Source: Herbidospora cretacea
GTDB lineage: Bacteria > Actinomycetota > Actinomycetes > Streptosporangiales > Streptosporangiaceae
Reading direction: 5' to 3'
Length of the DNA: 64,000 bases
Assembly: GCF_001570605.1 (NCBI RefSeq)
Contig: NZ_BBXG01000006.1
Coordinates: 124,001 to 188,000, forward strand
Below, piece after piece: positions 40,426-48,437 of this stretch. The first letter of the stretch is position 1. The number at the start of each line of letters is the position of its first letter. The notes under the pieces were generated by a model. That model was not told the origin of the DNA, did not search any database, and saw nothing but the letters and a program-made list of their open reading frames with translations. The position numbers and the translations under genes are program-made.

Positions 40426-40516
40426 ATCATCCGTCGCCATTGACGGGTGATGTCCACCATTGTCCGGAAGTTCGATCACGGCGATGTCCCATATGCGGAC
40501 TTGATCGCCGTTTTTT
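40426..40516. promoter_or_regulatory. Leader/hairpin region upstream of the dehydrogenase-like gene
   Basis: Two structures: CATCCGTC/GACGGGTG (40427-40448, one wobble) close to the dehydrogenase start, and ACGGCGAT (40478-40485)/ATCGCCGT (40504-40511) followed by TTTTT on the plus strand. The second is a plus-strand terminator with no plus-strand gene before it. Confidence 0.5.
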
Positions 40517-40571
40517 CGTGGAGCCTGGATCCACTATCGCACCGCTTTGGTCACGTTCGGTGAACGGGGTG

Positions 40572-41246
40572 TTACAAGCCGAGGTATCTCGCCAGGGATC
40601 GCATGCCGTGGTCGAAGAACTCGCGACGGTGCGTGATCGTGTTGTCGAACTGGCCGAACAGCTCGAAGCTGACCGCGCCGAACAGGGCCGTCCAGGCGGT
40701 GACCGCGCGGGTGACCGCGTCGTCGGAGACGCCGGGCATGACGGCCCTGATCGCCTCGATGTCCGGGCCGATCGCGGCTGGGGGAGGCGGGGCGAGGTCC
40801 GGCGGGGTGGGCCGGGCGTCGGAGATGATCCGGCCGCAGACGAGGGTCGTGCGCAGGGCGGGGGCGACGGTGTCGGCGGGGGCCTGGTAGCCGGGCACCG
40901 GGGAGCCGTAGAGCAGGGCGTATTCGTGCGGCCGGGCCACGGCGAAGTCACGGACGGCGTGGCAGAGGGCCAGCCAGCGCTCGGCGGGAGGGTCGCCCGC
41001 CCGCTGGGACGCCTCCGCCGCCTCTCCGAGGGCGGTGTAGCCGTCGATGATCAAGGCAGTGAGCAGGTCGTCCTTGGTCGGGAAGTAGCGGTGGATGGCC
41101 GAGGACGCCATGCCCATCTCGCGCGCGATCGCCCGCAGCGACAGGCCGGCGGCGCCCTCTCGCGCCAGGTGGGTGCGGGCGATGTCGGTGATCTCCCGGA
41201 CCATCTCGGCCCTGACGCGTTCCCGTGCGGTCCTCGCTGCGCTCAT
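40572..41246 (-). CDS. TetR-family repressor with WHG-type ligand domain
   Basis: 224 residues. Helix-turn-helix at about 35-60 (LSLRAIAREMGMASSAIHRYFPTKDDLL), and a C-terminal domain that fits the TetR_C WHG class (VTAWTALFGAVSFELFG). It is divergent from the SRPBCC-SDR operon, with three matching palindromes between, which it very likely binds. Confidence 0.9.
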   Translation of the reverse strand: MSAARTARERVRAEMVREITDIARTHLAREGAAGLSLRAIAREMGMASSAIHRYFPTKDDLLTALIIDGYTALGEAAEASQRAGDPPAERWLALCHAVRDFAVARPHEYALLYGSPVPGYQAPADTVAPALRTTLVCGRIISDARPTPPDLAPPPPAAIGPDIEAIRAVMPGVSDDAVTRAVTAWTALFGAVSFELFGQFDNTITHRREFFDHGMRSLARYLGL

Positions 41247-41280
41247 CTCCGCAGCTTAACAGAGCGGCGTACAGAAAAGA

Positions 41281-41326
41281 GAGCAGTGCTCTTGACGAGC
41301 GATGCTCAAAAGAGAGAGCATTGCTC
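41281..41326. promoter_or_regulatory. Three tandem GAGCnnnGCTC operators
   Basis: GAGCAGTGCTC (41281-41291), GAGCGATGCTC (41297-41307) and GAGCATTGCTC (41316-41326). Each has GAGC/GCTC arms around three bases. They fill the divergent promoter region of the TetR gene and the SRPBCC operon; TTGACG at 41292-41297 lies between the first two. Confidence 0.8.
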
Positions 41327-41350
41327 ACAGAAGAGAGAAGGAGTCCGGGA

Positions 41351-41821
41351 ATGACCTCCCTGAACGATCTGCACACCGGCTACGCCATGCAGGGCCGCAT
41401 CGACGAGCGGGCGCCGGTCCGCAACACCTCGTCGATCGAGATCGACGCGCCCGCCGAGAAGGTCTGGGCCCTGCTGTCCGACCTGCGGGGCTGGGAGCGC
41501 TGGTGGCCGGAGCACAAGGTGCTCGACCTGGGCGCGATCACCCCCGGCGCGACCTTCCGGTGGCGGCTGGGCGGGGTGAGGATCCGCTCCCGGTTCGCCG
41601 TCGTGACCGAGGGGCGTGAGCTGACCTGGAGCGGGGTCGTGCTCGGCGTCTACAAGGCGGTCGACCGCAACCTCGTCGAGGCGCTGCCCGGCGGGCGCAC
41701 CCGCGTGACCATCTCCGAGTCGCTGGCCGGACCGCTGGCCGGGCTGCTGTACCCCGCCGCGAAGCTCCGCGTCGGGCACGAACGCTTCCTCACCGCGATC
41801 AAGAAAGAGGCCGAGAAATGA
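41351..41821 (+). CDS. SRPBCC (START/Bet v1-like) lipid-binding protein
   Basis: 156 residues, ATG with AAGGAG upstream. SIEIDAPAEKVWALLSDLRGWERWWPEHK is the usual SRPBCC opening, then RWRLGGVRIRSRFAVV. A hydrophobic cavity binds a lipid or polyketide, or acts as a cyclase. First gene of an operon with an SDR gene (ATGA overlap) and probably phoD-like. Confidence 0.88.
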   Translation: MTSLNDLHTGYAMQGRIDERAPVRNTSSIEIDAPAEKVWALLSDLRGWERWWPEHKVLDLGAITPGATFRWRLGGVRIRSRFAVVTEGRELTWSGVVLGVYKAVDRNLVEALPGGRTRVTISESLAGPLAGLLYPAAKLRVGHERFLTAIKKEAEK

Positions 41822-42723
41822 GACACGTCGTCATCGGGGCCGGCCAGGTCGGCGGCCAGCTCGCGGAGCTGCTGCTCGGGCAGGGTCACCAGGTCGTCCA
41901 GATCTCCCGGTCGGGCGGCGGCGCGCCGGGGGCCGAGAGGGTCGCGCTCGACGCGTCCGACGCCGAGGCCATGGTCAGGGCCACGCAGGGGGCCGACGTC
42001 ATCTACAACTGCGTCAACCCGCCCTACCACCGCTGGCCGATCGACTGGCCGCCGATGCACGCCGCGATGATCCGCGCCGCCCAGGAGTCCGGCGCCGGGC
42101 TGGTCATCCTGGGCAACCTGTACGCCTACGGCCCCGTCTCCGGCCCCATGACCGAGGACCTGCCGCTCGCGGCCACCCACGTCAAGGGCAGGGTCCGGGC
42201 CGAGATGTGGGAGCAGGCCCTGGCCGCCGGCATCCGCACCACCGAGATCCGCGGCTCCGACTACTTCGGCCCGGGGTCGACCGGCGAGGCCTACCTGACC
42301 ATGCAGGTCATCCGGCCCGCCGCCGAGAACCGGCCGGTGGTCGTGCTGAGCGACCCCGATGTGCCCCACTCGTGGACCTACCTGCCCGACGTGGCACGCG
42401 CGCTGGTCGTCGCGGGCGCCGACGAGCGGGCGTGGGGGCGGCCCTGGCACGTGCCGACGTCGGGGGCGCTGACCTTCCGGGAGGTCGCCGAGCGGGCCGC
42501 GCTGCTGGCCGGGGCCAGGAAGCCGCGCATCGTGAAGGTGCCGAGGGCGGTGTTCCACGCCATGGGCTGGACCTCGCCGAAGATGAAGGGGCTGCGCGAG
42601 ACCCTCTACCAGTTCGAGGCTCCGTTCGTGCTCGACTCCTCCGACTTCGAGACGACGTTCGGCCTGGCGCCGACCCCTGTCGACGAGGCCCTGGTGGCGT
42701 CCATCGCGAAAGAGCCGGTATGA
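41818..42723 (+). CDS. NAD-dependent epimerase/dehydratase-like SDR protein
   Basis: 301 residues. VIGAGQVGGQLAELLL binds NAD(P). The sequence NLYAYGPVSGPMTED takes the place of the usual YxxxK catalytic pair: the tyrosine is present in YAYG but no Lys three residues later, so it belongs to an atypical SDR group. The substrate is unknown. Co-regulated by the TetR protein. Confidence 0.82.
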   Translation: MRHVVIGAGQVGGQLAELLLGQGHQVVQISRSGGGAPGAERVALDASDAEAMVRATQGADVIYNCVNPPYHRWPIDWPPMHAAMIRAAQESGAGLVILGNLYAYGPVSGPMTEDLPLAATHVKGRVRAEMWEQALAAGIRTTEIRGSDYFGPGSTGEAYLTMQVIRPAAENRPVVVLSDPDVPHSWTYLPDVARALVVAGADERAWGRPWHVPTSGALTFREVAERAALLAGARKPRIVKVPRAVFHAMGWTSPKMKGLRETLYQFEAPFVLDSSDFETTFGLAPTPVDEALVASIAKEPV

Positions 42724-42730
42724 CTAGGAC

Positions 42731-44299
42731 GTGGCACAACTAGTGATCGGGCCCCTCCTCCGCCACGTCGACGCGTCGACCGCGTCCATTTGGGTGGAGA
42801 CCAGTGATCCCTGCGCGGTCACCATCACTGCGGGCACCGAGCAGATGACAGAACGCACGTTCACGGTGCACGGGCACCACTACGCGATAGTGGACGTCCC
42901 CGTGACCGAACCCGTCCCCTACGAGATCCACCTCGACGACGAGGCGGTGTGGCCGCTGGACACGATGGACCCCAGCGTCATCCGGCCCGTCCCGAAACTC
43001 AACAAGGTCGTCTTCGGGTCGTGCCGGACCAGCGTCCCCCACGACACGGCCCACACCATCTCCCACGGCGTCGACACCCTCTTCGCCCTCGGGCACGCCA
43101 TGAGCGTGGACGACGACCTGCCCGACCTGCTCATCATGCTGGGCGACCAGGTCTACGCCGACGAGCCCTCGCGCGAGATGCTCGACTACATCACCGCCCG
43201 CCGGGGCGACCAGGAACCCGTGGGGGAGATCGCCGACTTCGAGGAGTACGCCGAGCTCTACCGCCAGGCCTGGAACGACCCGGAGATCCGGTGGCTGCTG
43301 TCCACCGTGCCGACCACGATGATCTTCGATGACCACGACCTGCGCGACGACTGGAACACCTCCAAGGACTGGCGGGCCAAGATGGCCAAGATCTCCTGGT
43401 GGCCGAGGCGGGTCGTGGCCGGGCTCGGCGCCTACTGGGTCTACCAGCACCTGGGCAACCTGTCCCCGGCCGAACGCGCCGCCGACGAGGTCTACACGAA
43501 GCTCAGGGCGGCCGAGGGCGACGGCGCGGCGGTGCTCGACGCGTTCGCCGAGCAGGCCGACGCCGACCCGACCACCAGCAGGTGGAGCTACGCGCGCGAC
43601 TTCGGCGACACCCGGCTGATCATGCTCGACTCGCGGTGCGCCCGCCATCTGGAGCCCCGTGAGCGGTCGATGCTCGACGCGACCGAATGGGCCTGGCTGG
43701 AGGAGGTGCTGGCCGACCCGCCCGAGCGGGTGCTCATCGGCTCGTCGGTGCCGATCCTGCTCCCGGCCGGCATCCACCACATCGAGGCCTGGAACGAGGC
43801 CCTGGCCGACGGCGCCTGGGGCAAGACGGTGGCCCGGTGGATGGAGAAGGCCCGGCAGGCCGTCGACCTGGAACACTGGGCGGCCTTCCGGCGCTCGTTC
43901 GACCGCCTGCTGAAGATGCTGGCCGCCTCGGGCACCACGGTCATGCTCATGTCGGGCGACGTCCACTACTCCTACGTCGCGCGGGTCAAGGGGCTGCCGA
44001 TCTACCAGCTCGTCTGCTCGCCGATCCGCAACCCGCTCAGCCGCACCTTGCGCCTGGCCAACGTGATCGCCCAGTTCGGAGTGGCCACGGTCCTCGGCGC
44101 CCTGATCGCCCGGACGGCGAGACTGCCGAGGCCGCCGGTGAAATGGCGCATCACCGACGGCCCCTGGTTCCCCAACGCGCTCGCCACCCTCACTCAGGAG
44201 GACGGCGTGCACGTGGTCCGGTGGGAGACGCCGACCGTCCTCGACGACCCACCGAAACTCAAGGAGGTCTCCCGGGTGGAGCTCACTCCGATCCCGTGA
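42731..44299 (+). CDS. PhoD-like metallophosphoesterase (alkaline phosphatase D family)
   Basis: 522 residues. PhoD motifs are visible: FGSCRTS, LGDQVYADEP, FDDHDLRDDW and MSGDVHYSYVA, which form the Fe/Ca phosphoesterase centre. There is no Tat or Sec signal, unlike secreted PhoD proteins, so a cytoplasmic location is likely. Start GTG 42731, seven bases after the SDR stop. The 3' end overlaps rocD by 17 bases, tail to tail. Confidence 0.87.
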   Translation: MAQLVIGPLLRHVDASTASIWVETSDPCAVTITAGTEQMTERTFTVHGHHYAIVDVPVTEPVPYEIHLDDEAVWPLDTMDPSVIRPVPKLNKVVFGSCRTSVPHDTAHTISHGVDTLFALGHAMSVDDDLPDLLIMLGDQVYADEPSREMLDYITARRGDQEPVGEIADFEEYAELYRQAWNDPEIRWLLSTVPTTMIFDDHDLRDDWNTSKDWRAKMAKISWWPRRVVAGLGAYWVYQHLGNLSPAERAADEVYTKLRAAEGDGAAVLDAFAEQADADPTTSRWSYARDFGDTRLIMLDSRCARHLEPRERSMLDATEWAWLEEVLADPPERVLIGSSVPILLPAGIHHIEAWNEALADGAWGKTVARWMEKARQAVDLEHWAAFRRSFDRLLKMLAASGTTVMLMSGDVHYSYVARVKGLPIYQLVCSPIRNPLSRTLRLANVIAQFGVATVLGALIARTARLPRPPVKWRITDGPWFPNALATLTQEDGVHVVRWETPTVLDDPPKLKEVSRVELTPIP

Positions 44300-45476
44300 G
44301 CACCGCTTCCAGCTGCTCCAGCGCCCACTCGATCTCGCGGGCCTCGACCACCAGGGGCGGGGCCAGCCGGATCGTGCTGCCGTGGGTGTCCTTGGCCAGC
44401 ACACCCCGCCGCATCAGGCCCTCGCAGACCTGCCGGCCGGTGGCCAGGGAGGGGTCGATGTCGACCCCGGCCCACAGGCCCCGGCCGCGGACGGCGGTCA
44501 CGCCGGTCAGCGCGCGCAGGCCGTCGAACAGGACCGGTTCGAGCTCGCGGGCGCGGGCCTGGTACTCTCCGCTCTTCAGCAGGTTGACCACGGTCTCGCC
44601 GACCGCGCAGGCCAGCGGGTTGCCGCCGAACGTCGAGCCGTGCTGGCCGGGCTTGATGACGCCCAGCACGCCGGCGTCGGCCGCGACCGCCGACACCGGC
44701 ACGACGCCGCCGCCGAGCGCCTTGCCCAGGACGTACATGTCCGGGACGACGTTCTCGTGGTCGCTGGCGAAGGTCTCGCCGGTGCGGCCCAGGCCCGACT
44801 GGATCTCGTCGGCGATCATCAGGATGCCGCGCTCGGTGCACAGGTCGCGGACCTGCCGCAGGTAGCCGTCCGGCGGGACCAGCACCCCGGCCTCGCCCTG
44901 GATCGGCTCCAGCAGCACCGCCACCGTGTTCTCGTCGGCCGCGTCGGCGATCGCCTCGGCGGAGCCGTACTTCACGACCCGGAACCCGGGCGTGTACGGG
45001 CCGAAGCCGTCGTGGGCGTCGGGGTCGGTGCTGAAGCTGATGATCGTGGTCGTGCGGCCGTGGAAGTTGTCCTCCATCACGACGATGTTGGGGTCGGTGA
45101 TCCCCTTCACGTCGTGGCCCCACTTGCGGGCGACCTTGATCGCCGTCTCCACGGCCTCGGCGCCGGTGTTCATCGGCAGGATCATGTCCTTGCCGCACAG
45201 CTCCGCCAGCCCCGACGCGAACGCGCCGAACCGGTCGTTGAAGAAGGCGCGGCTGGTCAGGGTGACCCGGTCGAGCTGGGCGTGGGCCGCCGCCAGGATC
45301 ACCGGGTTGCCGTGGCCGAAGTTCAGCGACGAATATCCGGCCAGGCAGTCGAGATACCGCCTGCCCTCGACGTCGGTGACCCACGCGCCCTCGGCCGAGG
45401 CGATCACCACGGGCAGCGGGTGGTAGTTGTGCGCGCTCCGGCTCTCGGCCAGCTCGATCATGTCTCGCGTGTTCAA
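44283..45476 (-). CDS. rocD: Ornithine aminotransferase
   Basis: 397 residues from a TTG at 45476 that overlaps the ddaH stop (TTGA) and follows GGAG at suitable distance; ATG at 45461 gives 392 residues. Class III PLP enzyme: AHNYHPLPVV, the acceptor motif in NTGAEAVETAIKVARKW, and the catalytic region MIADEIQSGLGRTG with PLP-lysine in VLGKALGGGVVPVS. It converts ornithine to glutamate semialdehyde. ddaH and lrp beside it indicate arginine degradation. Confidence 0.95.
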   Translation of the reverse strand: MNTRDMIELAESRSAHNYHPLPVVIASAEGAWVTDVEGRRYLDCLAGYSSLNFGHGNPVILAAAHAQLDRVTLTSRAFFNDRFGAFASGLAELCGKDMILPMNTGAEAVETAIKVARKWGHDVKGITDPNIVVMEDNFHGRTTTIISFSTDPDAHDGFGPYTPGFRVVKYGSAEAIADAADENTVAVLLEPIQGEAGVLVPPDGYLRQVRDLCTERGILMIADEIQSGLGRTGETFASDHENVVPDMYVLGKALGGGVVPVSAVAADAGVLGVIKPGQHGSTFGGNPLACAVGETVVNLLKSGEYQARARELEPVLFDGLRALTGVTAVRGRGLWAGVDIDPSLATGRQVCEGLMRRGVLAKDTHGSTIRLAPPLVVEAREIEWALEQLEAVLTGSE

Positions 45477-46315
45477 AGGCGGATCTCCAGGGTGCAGCAC
45501 TTGGGGCCGCCGCCGGCCTTGCGCAGTTCCGACAGGTCGACCGGGATGACCGAGTAACCGGCGCGCTCCAGCTCGGCGCGGAGCCCGGTGGCCTCGGCGT
45601 TGACGATCACATTCTTGCCGTCGGAGACGGCGTTCAGCCCCAGCACGAGCGCGTCCTCCTCCGTGGCGATGACGGCGTCGGGGAACATCCGCCGCAGCAC
45701 CCGCAGGCTGCCTTCGGAGAAGGCGCCCGGGTAGTAGGCGACGTTGTGACCGTCGAGGGCGAACAGCGCGGTGTCGAGGTGGTAGAACCGCGGGTCGACC
45801 AGCCGCAGCGTGATCACCGGGCGGCCGAGGAACTCCTGGGCCTCCATGTGGGCGGCCACGTCGGTCCGGAAGCCGGTGCCGGCCAGGATCACCTCGTCGA
45901 GCGTGAGGAAGTCGCCCTCGCCCTCGTTGGTGAAGTTGGCCTCCTTGACCGGCAGGCCGAGCTCGGCGAACCACTTGGCGTACGCCGGGCCCTCGTCGGC
46001 CCGCTCGGCGTGCGCGAACTTCGCGCCGTAGACGTGGGCGTCGACCACGAGAGCGCCGTTGGCGGCGAACACCATGTCGGGCAGCCCGTCGATCGGGTCG
46101 ATCACACTCACCCGGTGGCCCAGCGACTCGTAGGCGGCCTTCAGGGCGTCCCACTGCTGGACCGCCTTGCCGGCGCTCGCGCCCGCGACCGGGTCCATCC
46201 AAGGATTGATCTTGTACGTCACGTCGAAGAATTCCGGGCGGCACATAAGGAAATGACGCGGCGTGGCCACCCGCTCGCGGGTGGTGGTCGTCGTCTCGTA
46301 AGCGGGTGTGTTCAC
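45473..46315 (-). CDS. ddaH: Dimethylargininase/arginine-modifying amidinotransferase-fold enzyme
   Basis: 280 residues of the guanidine-modifying fold. Opening MCRPEFFDVTYKINPWM, substrate motifs NGALVVD and FTNEGEGDFL, catalytic His in FYHLDTALF and a C-terminal catalytic Cys in KCCTLEIRL. The family includes dimethylarginine hydrolases, but the gene next to rocD in mycobacteria (Rv2323c) is needed for growth on arginine. Here the same linkage suggests arginine to citrulline or ornithine. The exact substrate is inference. The stop overlaps the rocD TTG. Confidence 0.85.
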   Translation of the reverse strand: MNTPAYETTTTTRERVATPRHFLMCRPEFFDVTYKINPWMDPVAGASAGKAVQQWDALKAAYESLGHRVSVIDPIDGLPDMVFAANGALVVDAHVYGAKFAHAERADEGPAYAKWFAELGLPVKEANFTNEGEGDFLTLDEVILAGTGFRTDVAAHMEAQEFLGRPVITLRLVDPRFYHLDTALFALDGHNVAYYPGAFSEGSLRVLRRMFPDAVIATEEDALVLGLNAVSDGKNVIVNAEATGLRAELERAGYSVIPVDLSELRKAGGGPKCCTLEIRL

Positions 46316-46376
46316 GCACGTCTCCGGCGGTGAGCTGGGGCAGTGCTCTCAGACTAGGAACCGGCGGCCGGTGCTC

Positions 46377-46417
46377 CAATGCGGCGACATTGCGTCCCTA
46401 ACGCGGTCTCTTGCGTC
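46377..46417. promoter_or_regulatory. Candidate Lrp/AsnC binding region upstream of ddaH-rocD
   Basis: Inverted repeat CAATG (46377-46381)/CATTG (46388-46392) and direct repeats TTGCGTC at 46390-46396 and 46411-46417, 21 bases apart (two turns). They lie between lrp and ddaH, where an Lrp regulator would act. Confidence 0.5.
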
Positions 46418-46445
46418 TTTGGGCCGGTTGGCGGTGATTTGTTGC

Positions 46446-46883
46446 TCAGGTGATCAGCCGGGTGAGCACGATCGCGCTTTTGGTCCTCGTCACGAACGGC
46501 TCGGCGGCGATCCGCTCGATGACCTGCTCGACGTGGCGGACGTCGGTGGCCCGGATGTGCAGCAGCGCGTCGGCCTCGCCGGTCACCGTGCAGGCGCTGA
46601 CCACTTCGGGGTGGCGGGAGACGGCCAGGCCGATCTCGGCGGGGGAGGTCTTGCCCCGGCAGAACAGCTCGACGTAGGCCTCGGTGGTCCAGCCGAGGGC
46701 GGACGGTTCGACGCGGGCGGTGAACCCGGTGATGGCCCCCTGCTGGACCAGGCGGTCGACCCGCCGTTTCACCGCAGGGGCGGACAGGCCGACCTGCCCG
46801 CCGATCTCCGCATAGGTCGCCCGGGCGTCGTCCACGAGGGCCCCGATGATCGCCCGGTCTAGCTCGTCCAACTTCACGAGCAT
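46446..46883 (-). CDS. Lrp/AsnC-family regulator
   Basis: 145 residues. Winged helix in the first 50 (LDELDRAIIGALVDDARATYAEIGGQVGLS then AVKRRVDRLVQQGAI) and an RAM effector-binding domain (VVSACTVTGEADALLHI). Same strand and upstream of ddaH-rocD. Likely an activator that responds to arginine or another amino acid. Mycobacteria have an AsnC regulator at the same place. Confidence 0.92.
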   Translation of the reverse strand: MLVKLDELDRAIIGALVDDARATYAEIGGQVGLSAPAVKRRVDRLVQQGAITGFTARVEPSALGWTTEAYVELFCRGKTSPAEIGLAVSRHPEVVSACTVTGEADALLHIRATDVRHVEQVIERIAAEPFVTRTKSAIVLTRLIT

Positions 46884-46908
46884 CTGTATACCGCCTGCGG
46901 ACGGCCGA

Positions 46909-47550
46909 TCAGCGGGCGGGACGCGCCCGCGCGAAGTCGGGAGCGGCGCGTTCGAGGAGGTCGAAGGCCCTGACCACCTCTCTCCTGAGGTCGGGCAGGA
47001 TCGCGTCGGGGGTCTCGCCGGCCGTGCGGCGCTGGAAGTAGGACGAGGCCGTGACGCGGACCACCGCGCAGGTGACGGCGGCGATGACCTTGGGCGTGAT
47101 GTCGCCGGGGTCGGTGCCGGCCTCGTCGGCGAGGGCCTCGGCGAGGACCTGTTCCCGCCGCTCGTGCAGCTCGCGGGTGCGCGAGACCAGCGACGGCGAG
47201 TCGTTGATCATCTTCGCGACGAGCTCGCTGCCCTCGGAGGTGCCGTACCGCCAGTCGCGGGTGTCGATGGCGTCGAGCAGGTCGCGGCGGATCGCCTCGA
47301 CGGCCGACTCGCCCGGCTCCCGGTTGCGCACCACGACGGCGAGGCGCTGCTCGGCCTCGTCGAAGCGGTCGAGGCAGAGGTCCTCTTTGGTCTTGAAGTA
47401 GTTGAAGACCGTGTTGACCGACACGTCGGCGACCCTGGCTACCTCGGCGACGGTGACGTTGTCGAAGCCGTGGTGCAGGAACAGGCCCGTGGCGATGTCG
47501 GAGATCCGGAGCCTCGTCTCCCGCTTCTTGCGCTCGCGCAGCGTCTCCAT
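46909..47550 (-). CDS. TetR-family repressor of the divergent ABC exporter
   Basis: 213 residues from ATG 47550. Helix-turn-helix FDNVTVAEVARVADVSVNTVFNYFKTKEDL at about 27-57. It is divergent from a DrrAB-like exporter with a short gap containing two near-palindromes, the standard layout for a drug-responsive repressor. Confidence 0.92.
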   Translation of the reverse strand: METLRERKKRETRLRISDIATGLFLHHGFDNVTVAEVARVADVSVNTVFNYFKTKEDLCLDRFDEAEQRLAVVVRNREPGESAVEAIRRDLLDAIDTRDWRYGTSEGSELVAKMINDSPSLVSRTRELHERREQVLAEALADEAGTDPGDITPKVIAAVTCAVVRVTASSYFQRRTAGETPDAILPDLRREVVRAFDLLERAAPDFARARPAR

Positions 47551-47562
47551 GGTTGTGATTCT

Positions 47563-47590
47563 ACCAAACTTGTAGTGACACCAAATTTGT
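47563..47590. promoter_or_regulatory. TetR operator repeats for the ABC exporter
   Basis: ACCAAACTTGT (47563-47573) and ACCAAATTTGT (47580-47590) are direct repeats at 17-base offset, each nearly palindromic around CAAATTTG. They lie 16 bases before the ABC start codon. Confidence 0.65.
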
Positions 47591-47605
47591 GGTTTCTCTA
47601 AAAAC

Positions 47606-48334
47606 ATGATTCACGCGAAAGCGCTGACCAGGACCTTCAAGGGCGTGCCCGCCGTGCGGGGCGTCGACCTGGACGTGCACGAAGGGGAGATCGTCGGGTT
47701 CCTCGGGCCCAATGGGGCCGGCAAGACCACCACGCTGCGCATGCTGACGACGCTGCTGCGCCCGACCTCCGGCACCGCCACCGTGGCGGGCCACGACCTG
47801 GTCGCCGACCCCTCGGGGGTCCGCGGGTCGATCGGGTACGTCGCCCAGGGCGGCATGTTCACGCCGCCGTCCCTGATCGGAGCCGAACTGCTGCTGCAGG
47901 CGCGTCTCCACGGCCATTCGGCCCGGGAGGCCCGGCGGCTGGTGGGGGAGGTGCTGGAACGGGTCGGCCTGGCCGGGTTCGAGCGGCGTTCCCCCGCGTC
48001 GCTGTCGGGCGGGCAGGCCAGGAGGGCCGACCTGGCGCTGGGGCTGGTGCACGCCCCCAGGCTGCTCTTCCTCGACGAGCCCACCAACGGTCTCGACCCC
48101 CGGGCGCGGGCCGAACTCTGGGACCACATCCGCGGCCTGAGGACCACGATCTTCCTCAGCACCCACTACCTCGACGAGGCCGACGCGCTGTGCGACCGGG
48201 TGCTGATCATCGACGGCGGGCGCATCGTGGCCTCGGGGTCACCCGCCGACCTGAAGCGCGACCACGCGGCCGCCACCCTCGACGAGGTGTTCCTGACGGT
48301 CACCGGCCGTCCGATGGCGGAGGCGGCGGCGTGA
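47606..48334 (+). CDS. DrrA-like ABC transporter ATP-binding protein
   Basis: 242 residues. Walker A GPNGAGKTT near 34-42, signature LSGGQARRADLALGL, Walker B LLFLDEPTNGLDP and the H-loop FLSTHYLDEADAL. The closest type exports hydrophobic drugs with a DrrB-like permease, which is encoded downstream. No ribosome-binding site precedes the ATG, so the mRNA may be leaderless. Confidence 0.92.
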   Translation: MIHAKALTRTFKGVPAVRGVDLDVHEGEIVGFLGPNGAGKTTTLRMLTTLLRPTSGTATVAGHDLVADPSGVRGSIGYVAQGGMFTPPSLIGAELLLQARLHGHSAREARRLVGEVLERVGLAGFERRSPASLSGGQARRADLALGLVHAPRLLFLDEPTNGLDPRARAELWDHIRGLRTTIFLSTHYLDEADALCDRVLIIDGGRIVASGSPADLKRDHAAATLDEVFLTVTGRPMAEAAA

Positions 48335-48437
48335 AATGGCGGCCGGTGATGTGCGGAAGTAGGTGTCCGGATATTGCCGGACGTCCGTATCGACGGAAAC
48401 GCCCGGGAATTTCGGCTGACTCGCGGGAGGTCATCGG

